Part shown: positions 25,401 through 37,857 of the stretch, piece by piece
How positions within the stretch are numbered: position 1 is the stretch's first letter
Layout of the letters: the number at the start of each line of letters is the position of its first letter
Assembly (NCBI GenBank): GCA_949361645.1
Contig: OX442415.1
Location: 18,813,269-18,877,268 of the forward strand
Direction: 5' to 3'
Origin: Spongilla lacustris
Taxonomy: Eukaryota > Porifera > Demospongiae > Spongillida > Spongillidae
DNA length: 64,000 nt
Notes under the pieces: generated by a model
What the model saw: the letters and a program-made list of their open reading frames with translations, nothing else
The model's database searches: none
What the model was told of the DNA's origin: nothing
Made by a program: the position numbers and the translations under genes

Positions 25401-25527
25401 ACTCCCCTCCACTCCTCCCCTTCACTCCCCTCACTCCTCCCCTTCCCTCTCCTTCACTCCTCTCATTCCCTCTTCTTCACTCCTCCCCTCCACTTCTCTC
25501 AATCCCTCCTCCACTCCTATGATATGT
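22441..25527. repeat. Pyrimidine-only satellite, 3.1 kb
   Basis: Almost the only purine on the plus strand is the A of CACTCC. The dominant unit is TTCACTCCTCCCCTTCCC plus TCCCT (23 bp, pure at 23278-23460), with 20-22-bp variants at 23940-24080 and 24350-24480. Larger internal duplications exist, for example TTCCTACCTC at 24101 and again at 24520. All three forward frames stay open for about 1,000 codons because TAA, TAG and TGA cannot occur without A-A, A-G or G-A neighbours. These are not genes. Such homopurine-homopyrimidine DNA can form triplexes. Confidence 0.95.
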
Positions 25528-26130
25528 GATATGTGAGGGAGTGAGGGTGTATATGTAATATTAATACTTTAACCCTTTTAACCGTTGACGCCCAGCCTGA
25601 CAGTAGCACATGGAGAAGGAGTAACATGTAAGAATTGCAGGGTGGGCAGAGATAGGAAATCGGCAACACGGGCTGCGCTGGCAATAGCGCTAGTGTCGTT
25701 CACTAATCAATTTGATCCGTTCGCGCGTTGCGCTATTATTAAAGCATGTAACTAGTATGACTTTCCTTGGCTGTCTGCGTTACTAGTACATGTGCATGCA
25801 TGGTTATGCTGAATGTTTTCTTCTTGTTTCTTGTAGTAGCCTTCTTCCAGTCAAAACAATCCTAGGTCATGGTTTGATGAAGAAAAGCTGTCTAGTAATG
25901 ACAACATCATGATGGAAAAGATGCTGTGCAATGAACTGATATCAGAACACCAAGTACATGTACAGCCATTAACAGATGACTTATTGATAAGGTGAATTGT
26001 ATCCCAAATTCTGTCCTTGGAAAGTGTAGGACTGTGGTCCATAGAGTGACTGTGTAGGGGGAGGAGGTGGGGTAGTATAGAAGCCTTGGGAGGAGATTTC
26101 TCCAATCTTCGGGAAGCACCTCCATCCCTC
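25528..26130. repeat. Tandem duplication, head copy 2
   Basis: Second copy of the 21841-22440 segment, offset 3,687 bp, again followed by CT-rich satellite. It includes the intact version of the putative exon (25840-25991). Confidence 0.9.
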
Positions 26131-28545
26131 ACATTCGCTCCTCCCCTTTCTTCCTCACCTTCCCTCTCATTCCCTCCCTTTCCCTCCTCCACTTCTCTCC
26201 TTCCCTCTCCTTCACTCCTCCCCTTCCCTCTCCTTCACTCCTCCCCATCCCTCCTCATTCCCTCTCCTTCACTCCTCCCATCCCTCCTCCACTCCTCCCC
26301 TTCCCTCCTCTTATTCCCTCTCCTTCACTCCTCCCTTTCCCTCTTCTCCACTCCTCCCCTTCCCTCCCTTTCACTCCTCACATTCCGTTCCTTCACTCCT
26401 CCCCTTCCCTCCCTTTCACTCCTCTCATTCCCTCCCCTTCACTCCTCTTCCCTCTCCTTCACTTCTCCACTCCTCCCCTTCACTCCCCTCCACTCCTCCC
26501 CTCCACTCCTCCCCTTCACTCCCCTCCACTCCTCCCCTTCACTCCCCTCCACTCCTCCCCTTCACTCCCCTCCACTCCTCCCCTTCACTCCCCTCCACTC
26601 CTCCCCTTCACTCCCCTCCACTCCTCCCCTTCACTCCCCTCCACTCCTCCCCTTCACTCCCCTCCACTCCTCCCCTTCACTCCCCTCCACTCCTCCCCTT
26701 CACTCCCCTCCACTCCTCCCCTTCACTCCCCTCCACTCCTCCCCTTCACTCCCCTCCACTCCTCCCCTTCACTCCCCTCCACTCCTCCCCTCCACTCCTC
26801 CCCTCCACTCCTCCCCTTCACTCCCCTCCACTCCACCCCTTCACTCCCCTCCACTCCTCCCCTTCCCTCCCCTTCACTCCTCCCCTTCACTCCCCTCATT
26901 CCTACCCTCCCCTACACTCCCCTCTTTCCTCCCTCCCTTCACTCTTCTCTTTCCTTCAGTTCCTTCATCTCCTTCCCTTCATTTTACCTCTAACCTTTAC
27001 TACCCTCTTTCTCAAACATACAAACACCGCAGTACCCTGTTCTGTATTTCCTGTCACACAACTGTGGTAGTACATGTATATACGTAAAGGGAGCCCTGTT
27101 TGCTATTTTTTTCCTCTGTTCCTCATCTTGCAGATTAAAGAACCTATTGTAAGCTTACATGTACATGTACATGTAGCACAAACTGAGGTTTTAGATAAGA
27201 TGTGGTCAGGATAATATGTCTATTTATAGTGGTATGTACACATTCATGGACAGTGGTTTGTGTTCTGGACTTGTTTGTGATGCTGACTCACTTCAGTCTT
27301 GGTAATAATAGTTCAGTACAATGTACATGTATCACACACACATACCCACTGCACACCACAGTGCTTTTGTGCTCTGACTTGTTTGTTGTGCTGACTGATA
27401 TGCTGCTCACTTTAGTCTTGATAATATTGTGTGTATGCATCATTCCCTCTCCTTCACTCCTCCCCTTCACTCCCCTCCACTCCTCCCCTTCCCTCCCTTT
27501 CACTCCTCACATTCCTCTCCTTCACTCCTCCCCTTCCCTCTCCTTCACTCCTTCTCTTCCCTCCCTCTCCTTCATTCCTCCCCTTCCCTCTCCTTCACTC
27601 CTCTCAATCCCTCCTCCACTCCTCCCCTTCACTCCCCTTCACTCCCCTCCACTCCTCCCTTCACTCTCCTTCACTCCTCCCCTTCACTCCCTTTCACTCC
27701 TTCCCTCCCTTTCACTCCTCCCCTTCACTCCTCTCAATCCCTCCTTCACTCACTTTCACTCCTCACATTCTGTCCCCTTCACTCATCCCCTTCCTTCTCC
27801 TTGACTCAACCCTTTCCCTCCCCTTCACTCCCCTCATCCCTACCCTCCCCTACACTTCCCTCCCTTCACTCTTCTCTTTCCTTCAGTTCCTTCATCTCCT
27901 TCCCTTCATTTTACCTCTAACCTTTACTACCCTCTTTCTCAAACATACAAACACTGCAGTACCCTGTTCTGTATTTCCTGTCACACAACTGTGGTAGTAT
28001 ATAGTAAAGGGAGCCCTATTTGCTATTTCTCCCTCTATTCTGTGTACATTTGGCCTTGACATTAAGTCCTCATCTTGCAGCTTATTACATTTTTTTAAGG
28101 AACCTATTGTAAGCTTACAAGTACATGTACATGTAGCACAAACTAATGTGTTAGATAAGATGTGGTCAGGATAACATGTCCATTTATAGTGATATGTACA
28201 CATTCATGGTACACATGCACACCACAGTGGTTTGTGTTCTGGACTTGTTTGTGATGCTGACTCACTTCAGTCTTGGTAATAATAGTTCAGTACATGTATC
28301 ACACACACATTCCCATATGCACACCACAGTGGTTTTGTGCTCTGGACTTGTTTGTTGTGCTGACTGATATGCTGCTCACTTCAGTCTTGAGAATATTGTG
28401 TGTATGCATCTGTGACACTTGTATGTTGCCCATTAACAGGTTCATACATGTATAAGGTGTATCATCCACATATGTGCCATTTAATTTACCTCTCTGTTCC
28501 TCTCTCCCTAGGGCAATAGGCTATCATCCAAGTGACTTCTGTTGA
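25840..28545 (+). CDS. Putative C-terminal exons of an unknown protein
   Basis: Two exons fit together: 25840-25991, and 28512-28545 ending in TGA. The first follows TTGTAGTAG and reads PSSSQNNPRSWFDEEKLSS, then NDNIMMEKMLCNELISEHQ and VHVQPLTDDLLI, with donor GTGAAT leaving AG as a part codon. The second follows a good pyrimidine tract (CCTCTCTCCCTAG) and completes the codon, giving R-AIGYHPSDFC-stop. Phase agrees, and the peptide looks protein-like (acidic, Met and Leu rich). The 2.5-kb intron is filled with satellite and a smaller duplication. Upstream exons were not found and the family is not recognised. It may be the last part of a gene whose exon was copied by the 3.7-kb tandem duplication. 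Confidence 0.45.
26131..26895. repeat. Pyrimidine satellite, second array
   Basis: Same satellite class as 22441-25527. From about 26470 to 26850 it becomes a regular 23-bp unit, CACTCCTCCCCTTCACTCCC plus CTC. The long open frame across it is a composition artefact. Confidence 0.93.
26896..28410. repeat. 927-bp tandem duplication around a satellite array
   Basis: The segment ending the satellite (CTACCCTCCCCTACACT) and continuing through AGTACCCTGTTCTGTATTTC to about 27440 is repeated from about 27825 to 28410. AGTACCCTGTT is at 27031 and again at 27958, an offset of 927 bp. A short satellite array lies between them at 27441-27825. The two copies differ by small insertions. The putative terminal exon at 28512 lies just beyond. 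Confidence 0.85.
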
Positions 28546-31436
28546 AAATGAGTGAACTATGATTAGATGCTATATGAACATGTCATTGTGAAATTATTGT
28601 GCAGTTTTGATAATGATCCTTTTAACATAGTTTCATAGCTATAGTAGCATGTGGATAGCAGAAAGGTTAGTGGTCATCTGAAGTACACTAGAGCCAAGGC
28701 GCCTTAGCCAAGCAAAGGCATCAGGTCTTCTATGTCATGTGTACTACTCACCTGGCCAACAGACACCTGTACATGATCTAAAGATGACTCTAACCTAGAC
28801 ATCGAGTGTAAATTTTAGCTAGTCACAGCATTAATTTCTGTGTGGTAACTCCACCGATGTACGCTGCTGAGCTCACCACAACAGCATGCACTGACTCATG
28901 GATGCTTAATTATATATTTATAGATACATGCTGTAGTCTCATCAGAGAAGCATAGTCATTTCACCCTGCAGAGCCATATATGAGCTGTTTGTGACACCTC
29001 CATTGCCTAAATCAATTATAAAACCGGCTTATGTATTACTTATTTTGTGTACATTGAGGCATTAATTGACTCAGGAACCAGCTGCAGATGAAAGGTAACA
29101 AATATTGCAGCACTGTAAATAATTCATGCACAGTATAAAAAATCATATGCATATATGATACTACATGCGAACGAATACAGCATATATGAAAAATAATAAT
29201 AAGCAACTAAAGATGCACCACACATCTAAATCTACAATGCACTTCTACTCAACATCGCTCTTGAGTTGGCCTTAATTAGGGACATGTTCAGACGACCGTA
29301 TAGATTTGATATCACTCTGGACATCGTTTGGTTGGTTTTGATGCAGAGCCTGCTGGCCAAACGTGAGATGGTCCGTTGTGCTTCTATGCCCCATGCACCA
29401 TGTAGGCTTCCACTGCTAAGGGCACACAGATCCATCCAAGTTCCTCACACTTTGGATCGTTTTCAATATGCATATAATAATTAAAGCTAAGTATGAAAGG
29501 AAAGTTTAAGTCCCTTTCTGCAGCTAACTGATAATTCATCAGTGCACAGTTATAATTATAATTATATATAAACTAATGCTAAGCTGCGTGCGCAGCTTAT
29601 ACATATGAATGGAAAGTTTAAGTCCCTTTCTGCAGCTATGCAAGAAATTAAGACTGAGAGCTATGGGGCGTGGCACAATACACGTACAGTCGTGGTAGCC
29701 AGCACGTTCAATGATATATTCTTATCAGTGTACATATGTAACAGAAAGCATCCCTGAGCCGGTCAGTTGGATGCGGGCTGCATATACTGATGACGGTTGC
29801 TGCATGCATATATAATATATATGGGCTGGACCAATCGTTCGATGCACCGGCAAAATATCCTGCATACATGTACATTGATCATATACCCGGCAGAACTAAG
29901 CGTCATTTACTATAACTATTCAGAATACAGTGGAACCGTTCCCTAAGGCTATATAAGTTTCTTCCTGCATGCTGCACCTGAACTGAATTATACCTATGCC
30001 CATCGTCCCATATCTTTGATGGGGGGCGTGGCTCGATACACATGTAGATAGCATGTTCATTGATAGAATATAACAGAAAGCATCCATGAGTAAGGTCTTA
30101 AGCTGCACGCTGTTGTGTGTGTCGGTTGCTGCATGCAAGGACATTATGGAGAATTAATTCAATCAGTAGTTAATCATTGAATGCGGCACACATTATATAT
30201 CTTAAGGTAACGCCTCGATCATAAATATTAGGACTAAGCTGCAGCATGCATATTGTAGGTATTGCAGTGGAAAGCTTTCCGCTTTACGTCCTTTCCTGCA
30301 TGATGCACCTAAATCGCTTATATCAATCGTGATGGCGATGAGGGGCGGGCCTCAATACACATGTCAACTGAGGACAATACACTCTTCAACTGAAGGTACA
30401 TACCTATATACGATTAGGGAGCATCGCATGCATGCATTAACGTTGAAACAGTTATATTTAGTATTTAATATTTTTACTAGGGAAATGCATGTCGTGTTAT
30501 ATCTTCAATAAAATTATGGTCAAACGCATATTGGTACATGGTACGTCCAGTTCCGAGTCAACAAATCAGAATTGAACATTCATCACACTAACTGATATGA
30601 ATCTGTTCTAAGTGTGCTGACAATTACCTTATATGGCTTGCTGGCAGCTGGACATCATAAACCACAAGTGCTGAGATCATGTTTATCACATGAGCTAGGA
30701 TCAAAACTTTCACTGCTACACAACAGTAACTACTAGCAGCTTAGTATTACATGTACCTCTTTTAAAAAGATGATAGGGGCTGGGGCCCTTATCAAGATTG
30801 GTTTCCTACTATTTGCTGTTAGCTGGCCATCACAGACGTACATGGTGTTGTTACATGTACATGTATACAGCAGAACACACTGGTCTGATTGATCTCCTGG
30901 GCCAGGGACCTCTTACCTTCGTGTACATGTACACCCTACTGATTAGTGTATTTTATAGGTATAGTAACACATGAAAATTGATAAATACCTGATTATAAAT
31001 GAATATTCATACAATAAAATTGTCCATCTACAAAGTTCTACGTCTCTTCTGAGCAGCAAGATCCTTAAGGAGATGCTGTTGGATACAAGTATTGATAGTA
31101 ACAAAACATTATTAGCACACATCGGTTGGGGTGGGGCGCTGAGCACAGAATCAATCAGGAACACAAACACCCTTCATCAAATACCTTTAACATAAAAGCA
31201 CACAAACCCGCCAAAAAATCCTTTCCAGAGATGTACGATAAAAGTCATATATTGCGCTGGGCTATACAGTACTAGAAAGACACACTTGCACACTGCATAT
31301 CTTTTATTTGGGGGTCCCATACATGTACATGTATACATACATATACATATACATTCTCTGGTTAAATCGATAAGGGTTCAGGGTAGGATTAAGGTGGAGC
31401 CATGGTATGAGAGGTTTCAAAAATATCATACGGCTA
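28546..31436. other. Gene-free region with a degenerate ~340-bp repeat
   Basis: No exon is supported. Three diverged copies of a block can be aligned by eye at about 29600-29810, 29930-30150 and 30250-30440. They share TCCTGCATG.TGCACCT, a GGGGCGTGG..(C)AATACAC core, AACAGAAAGCATCC and GGTTGCTGCATGCA. Core spacing is 360 then 319 bp. Open frames of about 70 residues at 29232-29484 on both strands have no recognisable family. Confidence 0.55.
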
Positions 31437-32010
31437 ATAATGTCGTGAGTGTGAGGAGGGAGAAGAGGGGGTGGGAGGGGATAGAAGGGATAGAGGGGAT
31501 GGGAGGGTGAGAGGGGACGGGAGGGTGAGAGAGGACGGGAGGGTAAGAGGGGACGGGAGGGGGAGAGGGGATGGGAGGGGGAGGGGATGGGAGGGGAAGA
31601 GGGGATGGGTGGGGGAGAGGGATGTGAGGGGGAGAGGGATTGGAGGGGAGGGGATGGGAGGGGGATAGGGGATGGGAAGGGGATAGGGGATGTGAAGGGA
31701 AAGGGGATGGGAGGGGAAGAGAGGGGATGGAAGGGAGGAGAGGGGATGGGAGGGACAGGAGGAAGAGACGAGTATGGAAGGGAGAGATGATGGAATAGGA
31801 GAGAGAGAGGGATGGGAGAATAGATGGGAGGGGGAGAGGATGCGACGGTAAGGGGATGTGAGGAAGTGAGAGCGAACGGGAGGGAGAGGTGACTATGGAA
31901 GGGAGAGACGAGGGGATGGGAGAGAGGGGATTGGAGGGGGACGAAGTTTTGGAGGGAGAGAGACAAGAGATTGGGAATGGGACAGAGAGATAGGAGGGAT
32001 GTAGAGGAGG
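31437..32010. repeat. Purine-rich minisatellite
   Basis: Units of about 17-18 bp, GAGGGGATGGGAGGGGGA and variants, decay toward the right end. The minus-strand frame of 239 residues (Pro/Ser/Leu only) is a composition artefact, as with the pyrimidine satellites. Confidence 0.9.
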
Positions 32011-32760
32011 AAAGAAGAGGCATGCTCCATCATTTCTTCTTTGCCTTAATTTCCCCTACCTCCAGGTTTCACCCATTCTATCCACATGACACATGATGTG
32101 CACACAAGAAACACATGATGCATGCAGAGAAACACAACATGCAAACCAATACCCAACCCTCAGTCCAAATCTTCAATCCCCTGCCTCCACAACTACAATG
32201 TACATGTAGCACTAACCTCCTTCCACCACTCCCAGCTATGCTATTTAACCATTACAAACATGAACACATAGGCTTCAATTACATCACAAAATTTTCCAAT
32301 ACCATCAAATGTCTAAGCACCCCACCCCAATGACAATTGTTCTTTCTTACTTTTGAAACACAGCATCATGTCAACCAGAGCTACATGTAATCCTCTACTG
32401 ATAACTGGATTTAGAGTAATAGAATGGGTCAAAAATAAGCTGTTCCGCTGTTTTTACAGAAAAGAGGCGTATTCAAACAGAATATAGTGTGCGCGCAATA
32501 ATTAGAACTTACTTCAAAATTAGGTCAGCCTGCTGTAACAACTACTAACAAGTCTGTTCATCTGGTTTCGAACTCTGTAGCGTAAGACAAGCACACTTGA
32601 AATTAAAAGAAGATATGTAAGAATAGACCACTTACTTCATATAGTATTTCGACTGAAAATACGAACGTTCGTGTCTCTGCCGAATCGGAGCAGCTGCATA
32701 GCAATCTATTAATTTTAATATTGTGGCGGTAATTATTATTTAGGATGTGAATTAAATTAA
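32011..32760. other. Unassigned intergenic stretch
   Basis: No gene, repeat array or element ends recognised. Confidence 0.5.
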
Positions 32761-32994
32761 ATTGCACTCGCGAGTGCGCGCGAGCGTACACTACTCGCGG
32801 AGGCACGCGCGAGTACTATTAGTACTCGCGCGAGTACCAGTACTTATTCGCTCGCGAGTTATAGTTCAAGCACTCGCGTGCTACTCGCGCACGCAAAATA
32901 CTTCCTCGCATTTTGCGAGGACCCATCCGACTACTCGCGTGTACCCATGCGACAACACGCGAGTTTTTTTAACTTGCGCGCGGACGGTACTGTA
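32761..32994. mobile_element. CGCGAG-rich element, copy 2 (inverted)
   Basis: Read on the minus strand it starts TTACAGTACCGTCCGCGCGC plus AAGTTAAA and ends near CTCGCGAGTGCAATTTAATT, matching both ends of copy 1 at 21138-21362. The interior is dense in ACTCGCG / CGCGAGTA motifs and includes an imperfect hairpin around CTCGCATTTTGCGAG (about 32905). The two copies share ends and motif grammar more than exact interior order. Confidence 0.65.
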
Positions 32995-33059
32995 AGATAA
33001 ATACTCATACATAAGCAACAGACTGGGATATTGGATTGCAACATGATGCATTCAAACTA

Positions 33060-35900
33060 AAGCACTCCTCTTAACACAGCAGTATTCCAAATCATCTAAC
33101 ACCTAGCTAGAGGCTCAACACATATACTCTGAAATGAAAGCACTCCCTAACATACATGTACAACGTGAATGTCTAAATAAAAGAGCATACTCTCAACATA
33201 AACAAAAGCACAAATTGTGATCTGGGAGCTAGCTAAGAGGCTAACATCATCATGCAAAGCACACCTCTCTTCTTCACAACCATGTAAAACCTAGGCTTCT
33301 CTTTTTAAAAGAAATATTACATATTACCCTTAAACAAATATTTTAACAACATGCCCATTTACCTTATGCAACATATTACATCACTCAATGCCATGAAATG
33401 AAAGCACATAAAAATATGATGCCCACCATAACCTGGAACTAGCTAATGGGCTAGTCATGCACCGCTCTTAAATCCAAGCATTGTGAACCTAAATGCTGGC
33501 TTGTAACATTATCTCCTTTTTATTTTGTAACGAAAACACTCCTTCATATCACAACAAGGCTCGTCTGAGTCGTGCATTTAAGAAGAAGAGAGCCCATCCA
33601 TTCATAAGCACCAAAAAAGGATCTGGGGTGGGAATTGAAAATAAAGCACACCTTCTCTTAAAACAATGATCTAAAATCTTGCTGGAGGCTTATACCATTT
33701 GCCATGCTTAAAAATGAAAGTAAATTCCCTAACATTACAACAGGAATTTTTTTAAGCAGCGTGATATAAAGAACAGCCCACACTATGATATGGAAGCAAC
33801 CTTCCCCAACCATATAGCTAAAACTTACATGTACAGCAACACACAGCTTGAAGCTCAAAACTTTACATTTTCAATGAAAGCACATCCTCATTTAACACAG
33901 CAGTTTTCATACCTCAGCAGCATGTACAATCATTTTGTGCAAATATTACTTTACTCGTCAGGGATTGAAAGCTCACATAACAAAACAAGAGAATCTACCC
34001 CAACTATGAAATGCGAACTTGCTACATGATGCATTCCTTCTCTTATAAAATGGCATTTTAAAATCTAGCTGAAAGTTTGACACAATTGAGTTGATAAGCA
34101 CACCATGACATAAAGACATGAGTCACTTAAAATAAGAGGGCATATGCAATAACAAACATTATGATATTGAACTAGCTACATGGCTCAATCACAACCTGAT
34201 CATGATGCAACGACAATTCTATTAAAAATACACATCTGAAACTTAGCTGGAGGCTTGTAACCAAAAATGAAGTCAATCCTCCCATAACAACAGTCCTGAG
34301 GTTTTTAAAACAGAGACTCTACCATCAATAACATATACACACACACGCACACACACACGCACACACGCACACCATGAAGCTCACAACATTTGAATAAAAG
34401 CACACCTCATTTAGCCAGAAGTTTTTCAAGTGCATACTTTAACAGTATGCTCAACCCTTTTGTGTGCAAACACATAACTGGATGGTATGAAATTAAAGCA
34501 TACCCTCAGATACTTAGTGCTCACATGCATGCACAATGTCCAGGGAACTTGTAATTAGCTAAATTGCTCACAACATCTCTTTCTTAAAACAGCCAATACT
34601 CTACAGTTCCTACATATGTAATTTGTAGCTTTAACATACATTTTCAAGAACACAGAGCTTTTCTGAGCACACATACACATGTAACACCTGAGTCTCTTAA
34701 AGCAGAGAGTACTCTACATTGACTTGGTGACGCAGTACTGAGTAGCTAAAAGTCTCACAATATTATTGATGTAAGGACATGCACCACACTTATATCCAAC
34801 CATCTAAAACCTAGCAGGAGGCTTGCAACATCACAACAGGGATCTCCTAAAGTCCATTTCTTTATAGCAACATCTGAGAACTACATGTAGCTAAGAGCTA
34901 GGATCACAACATGATGCATGTAATTGTTGTCTTAAGACACAGCTATCTTCCCAAACATTTTAAACCTTGCTGGAAGCTGTAAACATTATTCAATGCTTTA
35001 AAACACTGTGACATAACAAAGGAGTCTGTTAAAGCATAATTTAAGAACAACATGATCTGGAACTAGCCAAGAGGCCCACATCACGATGGAAGTTGATACT
35101 ACAGCAATTCTTCAAATCACAACTAGATCTATAGGCATTTCCTAAATACGAGAGCCTACCCATGTGTTATGCATTTTAATTAAAGCACACCCAATCTTTA
35201 AATGGCACTAGTACTCTTTCCATGAAATCATCTTGACACATAAGCTGATACTCTAAAACGAAAGCATCGGCCCCTAACATAAAAACACGATTCACTTAAA
35301 TACTAGAGTCTGTCCCTACATGATTCATCTTTCCCCAATCCTAACTGGTAGGTTGCAATATTAGGCTGTCAAGCATAAAGTAACAGATATCCATGAGCAA
35401 AGGTTAAAAACATTATGATATGGAAATAGCTACAACTTGATGCAAGCACACAGGTTTGTTATTTAAAACGAGGTATCTAGCTATGAGACTCAAAATTTAT
35501 GCATTGAAATTAAAGCACACCCTATCTTTAAACGGCACACTTTCCATGATATCATCCAAACACGAGCTTCAAACAATGGAGCATTGAAAGTAAAGCACAG
35601 CTTCTCTTTAAACAAATCATCTAAAACCTTGCTGGAGGTTTGTAACATTTGTCGGTGCTTTAAAATAAATTCACCCTAAGTAACAGAATTTGTGCACACT
35701 ATCATTTAAAACCAGCAATAATTAAGGGTAGCTCACATCATGATTGCAAAGCACACAGGTCTTTCTTTAAAACTGGAACTTTCCCCATATCTATTCCGTT
35801 ATTTTTTACTGAAGGAATAACACACAACGTTACAATTTAAATGAAAGCACACCCTTAGATGGAGGCTTGAATGCTCACTGACCCTTCACATATGGATGGT
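33060..35900. repeat. Old degenerate repeat field
   Basis: Short phrases return again and again in loosely fixed order: TGAAATTAAAGCACACC, TCTCTTTAAA, ATCTAAAACCTTGCTGGAGG, CTTGTAACATTT, GGAACTAGCTAATGGGCT and CATGATGCA. Examples are at 33640-33720, 34200-34270, 34800-34850, 34960-35000 and 35560-35660. This is what a tandem array looks like after heavy divergence. No coding frame follows it. A CA microsatellite sits at 34338-34372. Confidence 0.6.
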
Positions 35901-37320
35901 ACGAGGCTTCCATAAATGGCACTCACATGACACAAAAGTATTCTTTAAGCCGTAGACACAACGATATACATGTAGCCTAGCTATGAGACAAAATCAGGTC
36001 TGCGCACAAGTTACTGCGTGCTGCTTGAGATGCTGGTATAGGCTATTATTAGCTCTGAGAGAGCTGGAAGGTATGTGATCAATTCTTACATTTCATTTTT
36101 GCGTGTCTACTAACCCGCGTGTGTGCGTCTCAGATTCACTAACTCACAGAATGGCACCGCATATCAATCCGTACGTACCACACCGTTCATTGCCTCTCTG
36201 TGCGATTGTGCTAATTGAGGCGCACCACATTCGATGCTTGTAAACATGGATAATTAGCTTAGAGGAAGGCTAATTAAAAGTGGACTCGCAACACCCACGT
36301 AGAGGTGGGGCATACGGAGTTGCATCCGCCTTCGAATTGTATCACGTGATGTGACACCCACTAAAAGGTGGGGCATCGGGTCTGAGTGCTTAAAGATCCG
36401 CCTCCGTATTATCACGTGACTATAACAGCGATTTAATCACGAGATTAAGTCTTAGGACGAGGTCTTGTGCGCATGCGTATGCGAAGAAAAATAGGCAGTG
36501 GATCGTAGTTTCAGTTTAGTAGGTGGAAAAAATCCAATATTTTGATCGAAGCTTCACAACCGATACCTGAACACAGACGAACTTTTAAATACAGTTAATT
36601 TGTTGTGCTTATTGAAATTAATTAGCATTATTAATAATGTATTAAATAAATTAATTGAAAAAAATTTGAGGAAACCGACCAACTTTGTGTCAAAATACCA
36701 GATTTTTTGCTCCATCCTATCAAAAGTTATTCACAATCAAAAGCGTTGCGTTCATTCGTGGACACCCTGTATGTACATGTATGGATCTCAGAGCCTTCTT
36801 TTGCTTGATCAAAGAACTTCGCTCAAAGAAAAAAAAAATTTCCTTTGAAGAAACTTTCAAGTTCCATGCAGTTTCTTTATTTTTTGTGTTAATAATTTAT
36901 TTCCATTAACGTGCATTAATGCAAGGATTGGCATTGGATGAGCGGATCCGGACATACATTTAAAAATTGGAGGGGGGGGGGGGGGGGGGGGGGTTAAGTT
37001 GGGGGAGTGTCCAGTGGTCGGAATTGGGGCACGCCCAACTAGGTGCCCCAGCCGCTTTTTTGATGTGGCACTTTTTCCAAACACATGTCTAGTGCAAAAC
37101 AAGATTGGGTAGTATGTACCTTTTGTTGAGAACGAAGTGTTGCTGAACGACACGTTTCCAATCCATACATCAATGTAATGGCGTAATGTGCTCTGTACTT
37201 TTGAAGCGCTATACGGGAGCATAGGCTGGCAATATTTTCATGATGGCAGGGGGTTTAAGACCCCCCAACCCCCGCCCAAGATCCCGTACAGCTGATTTCA
37301 TGTATTCAAATTCACTGCAG
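35901..37320. other. Intergenic, with small direct repeats
   Basis: Contains a direct repeat of CACCCAC..(G/A)AGGTGGGGCAT with following TCCGCCT..TATCACGTGA (36290-36355 and 36351-36415), a mariner-like end near 36759-36770, and a run of 22 G at 36972-36993. No upstream exon of the C2-domain gene could be recognised. Confidence 0.5.
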
Positions 37321-37857
37321 GAAAATAATGATCAAGTGACATCAACTACAGTCCATGGAGAAGTTCTATTTGGAGTGCAGTACAAAGAAGATGATGATGA
37401 TGATTACCTTGATGGTGGCAGCAGGAGACTACTGATTAATGTGGAGAGAGCAAGAGGACTTATTGCAGCCACACCTGAAAGCACCATTAATTCTTATATC
37501 AAAACCTATCTCCGTATCCCTAACAGCAATGATGCCATGAATAAACGTCGAACAGCTGTCATCAAGCACAGCACAAATCCCATTTATGATCAGATTCTAA
37601 AAGTGAGTTTTATTTAAAAGAATCTATTTCAGAACTCATCTGGTTTGTCTTTTTCTATTCCAGTACAATATTGAACCAAATGTTGATGTTTCTACATGCA
37701 CGTTGTTGCTTAGTTTGTGGGAATCTAGACTATTTGGCAAGAACCAGTGCCTTGGTGAGGTACAAGTACCCTTATCCACCATTGACCTCGCAGACAGCAA
37801 AAATTACTGGAGGAAATTAAACCCAAGAACTCCATCTGAATCACAACTACAACAAAG
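37321..37857 (+). CDS. C2-domain protein, synaptotagmin-like (partial)
   Basis: Exon 37321-37602 follows CACTGCAG and ends before GTGAGT; exon 37664-37857 follows TTTTTCTATTCCAG and ends before GTATAA. The join is in phase (QILK-YNIEP). The 158 residues form one type-I C2 domain: VHGEVLFGVQY, an acidic loop (EDDDDD), RRLLINVERARGL, SYIKTYLRIP, KRRTAVIKHSTNPIYDQILK, LLLSLWESRLFGKNQCLGEV, and NYWRKL. The K-T/S-x(3)-K-x-T-x-NP-x-Y/F pattern and LW-x(4)-FG(K/R)N-x-LGEV resemble C2 domains of synaptotagmin-like (Slp) proteins. Slp proteins are Rab27 effectors that bind membranes, but RIM-type C2 is possible. Several calcium-binding aspartates are not evident. Other exons are not established; the second exon ends two bases into a codon. 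Confidence 0.75.

Noticed and set aside
22376..25536. Three overlapping open frames of about 1,000 codons on the plus strand
   Set aside because: All three frames are open because the strand is nearly pure pyrimidine; the proteins are Pro/Ser/Leu/Phe/His only and follow the satellite unit.
29232..29484. Overlapping 67- and 72-codon frames on opposite strands
   Set aside because: Non-repetitive and protein-like, but no splice support, family or second copy; insufficient to call a gene.
31304..32023. 239-codon minus-strand frame
   Set aside because: Composition artefact of the purine-rich minisatellite.
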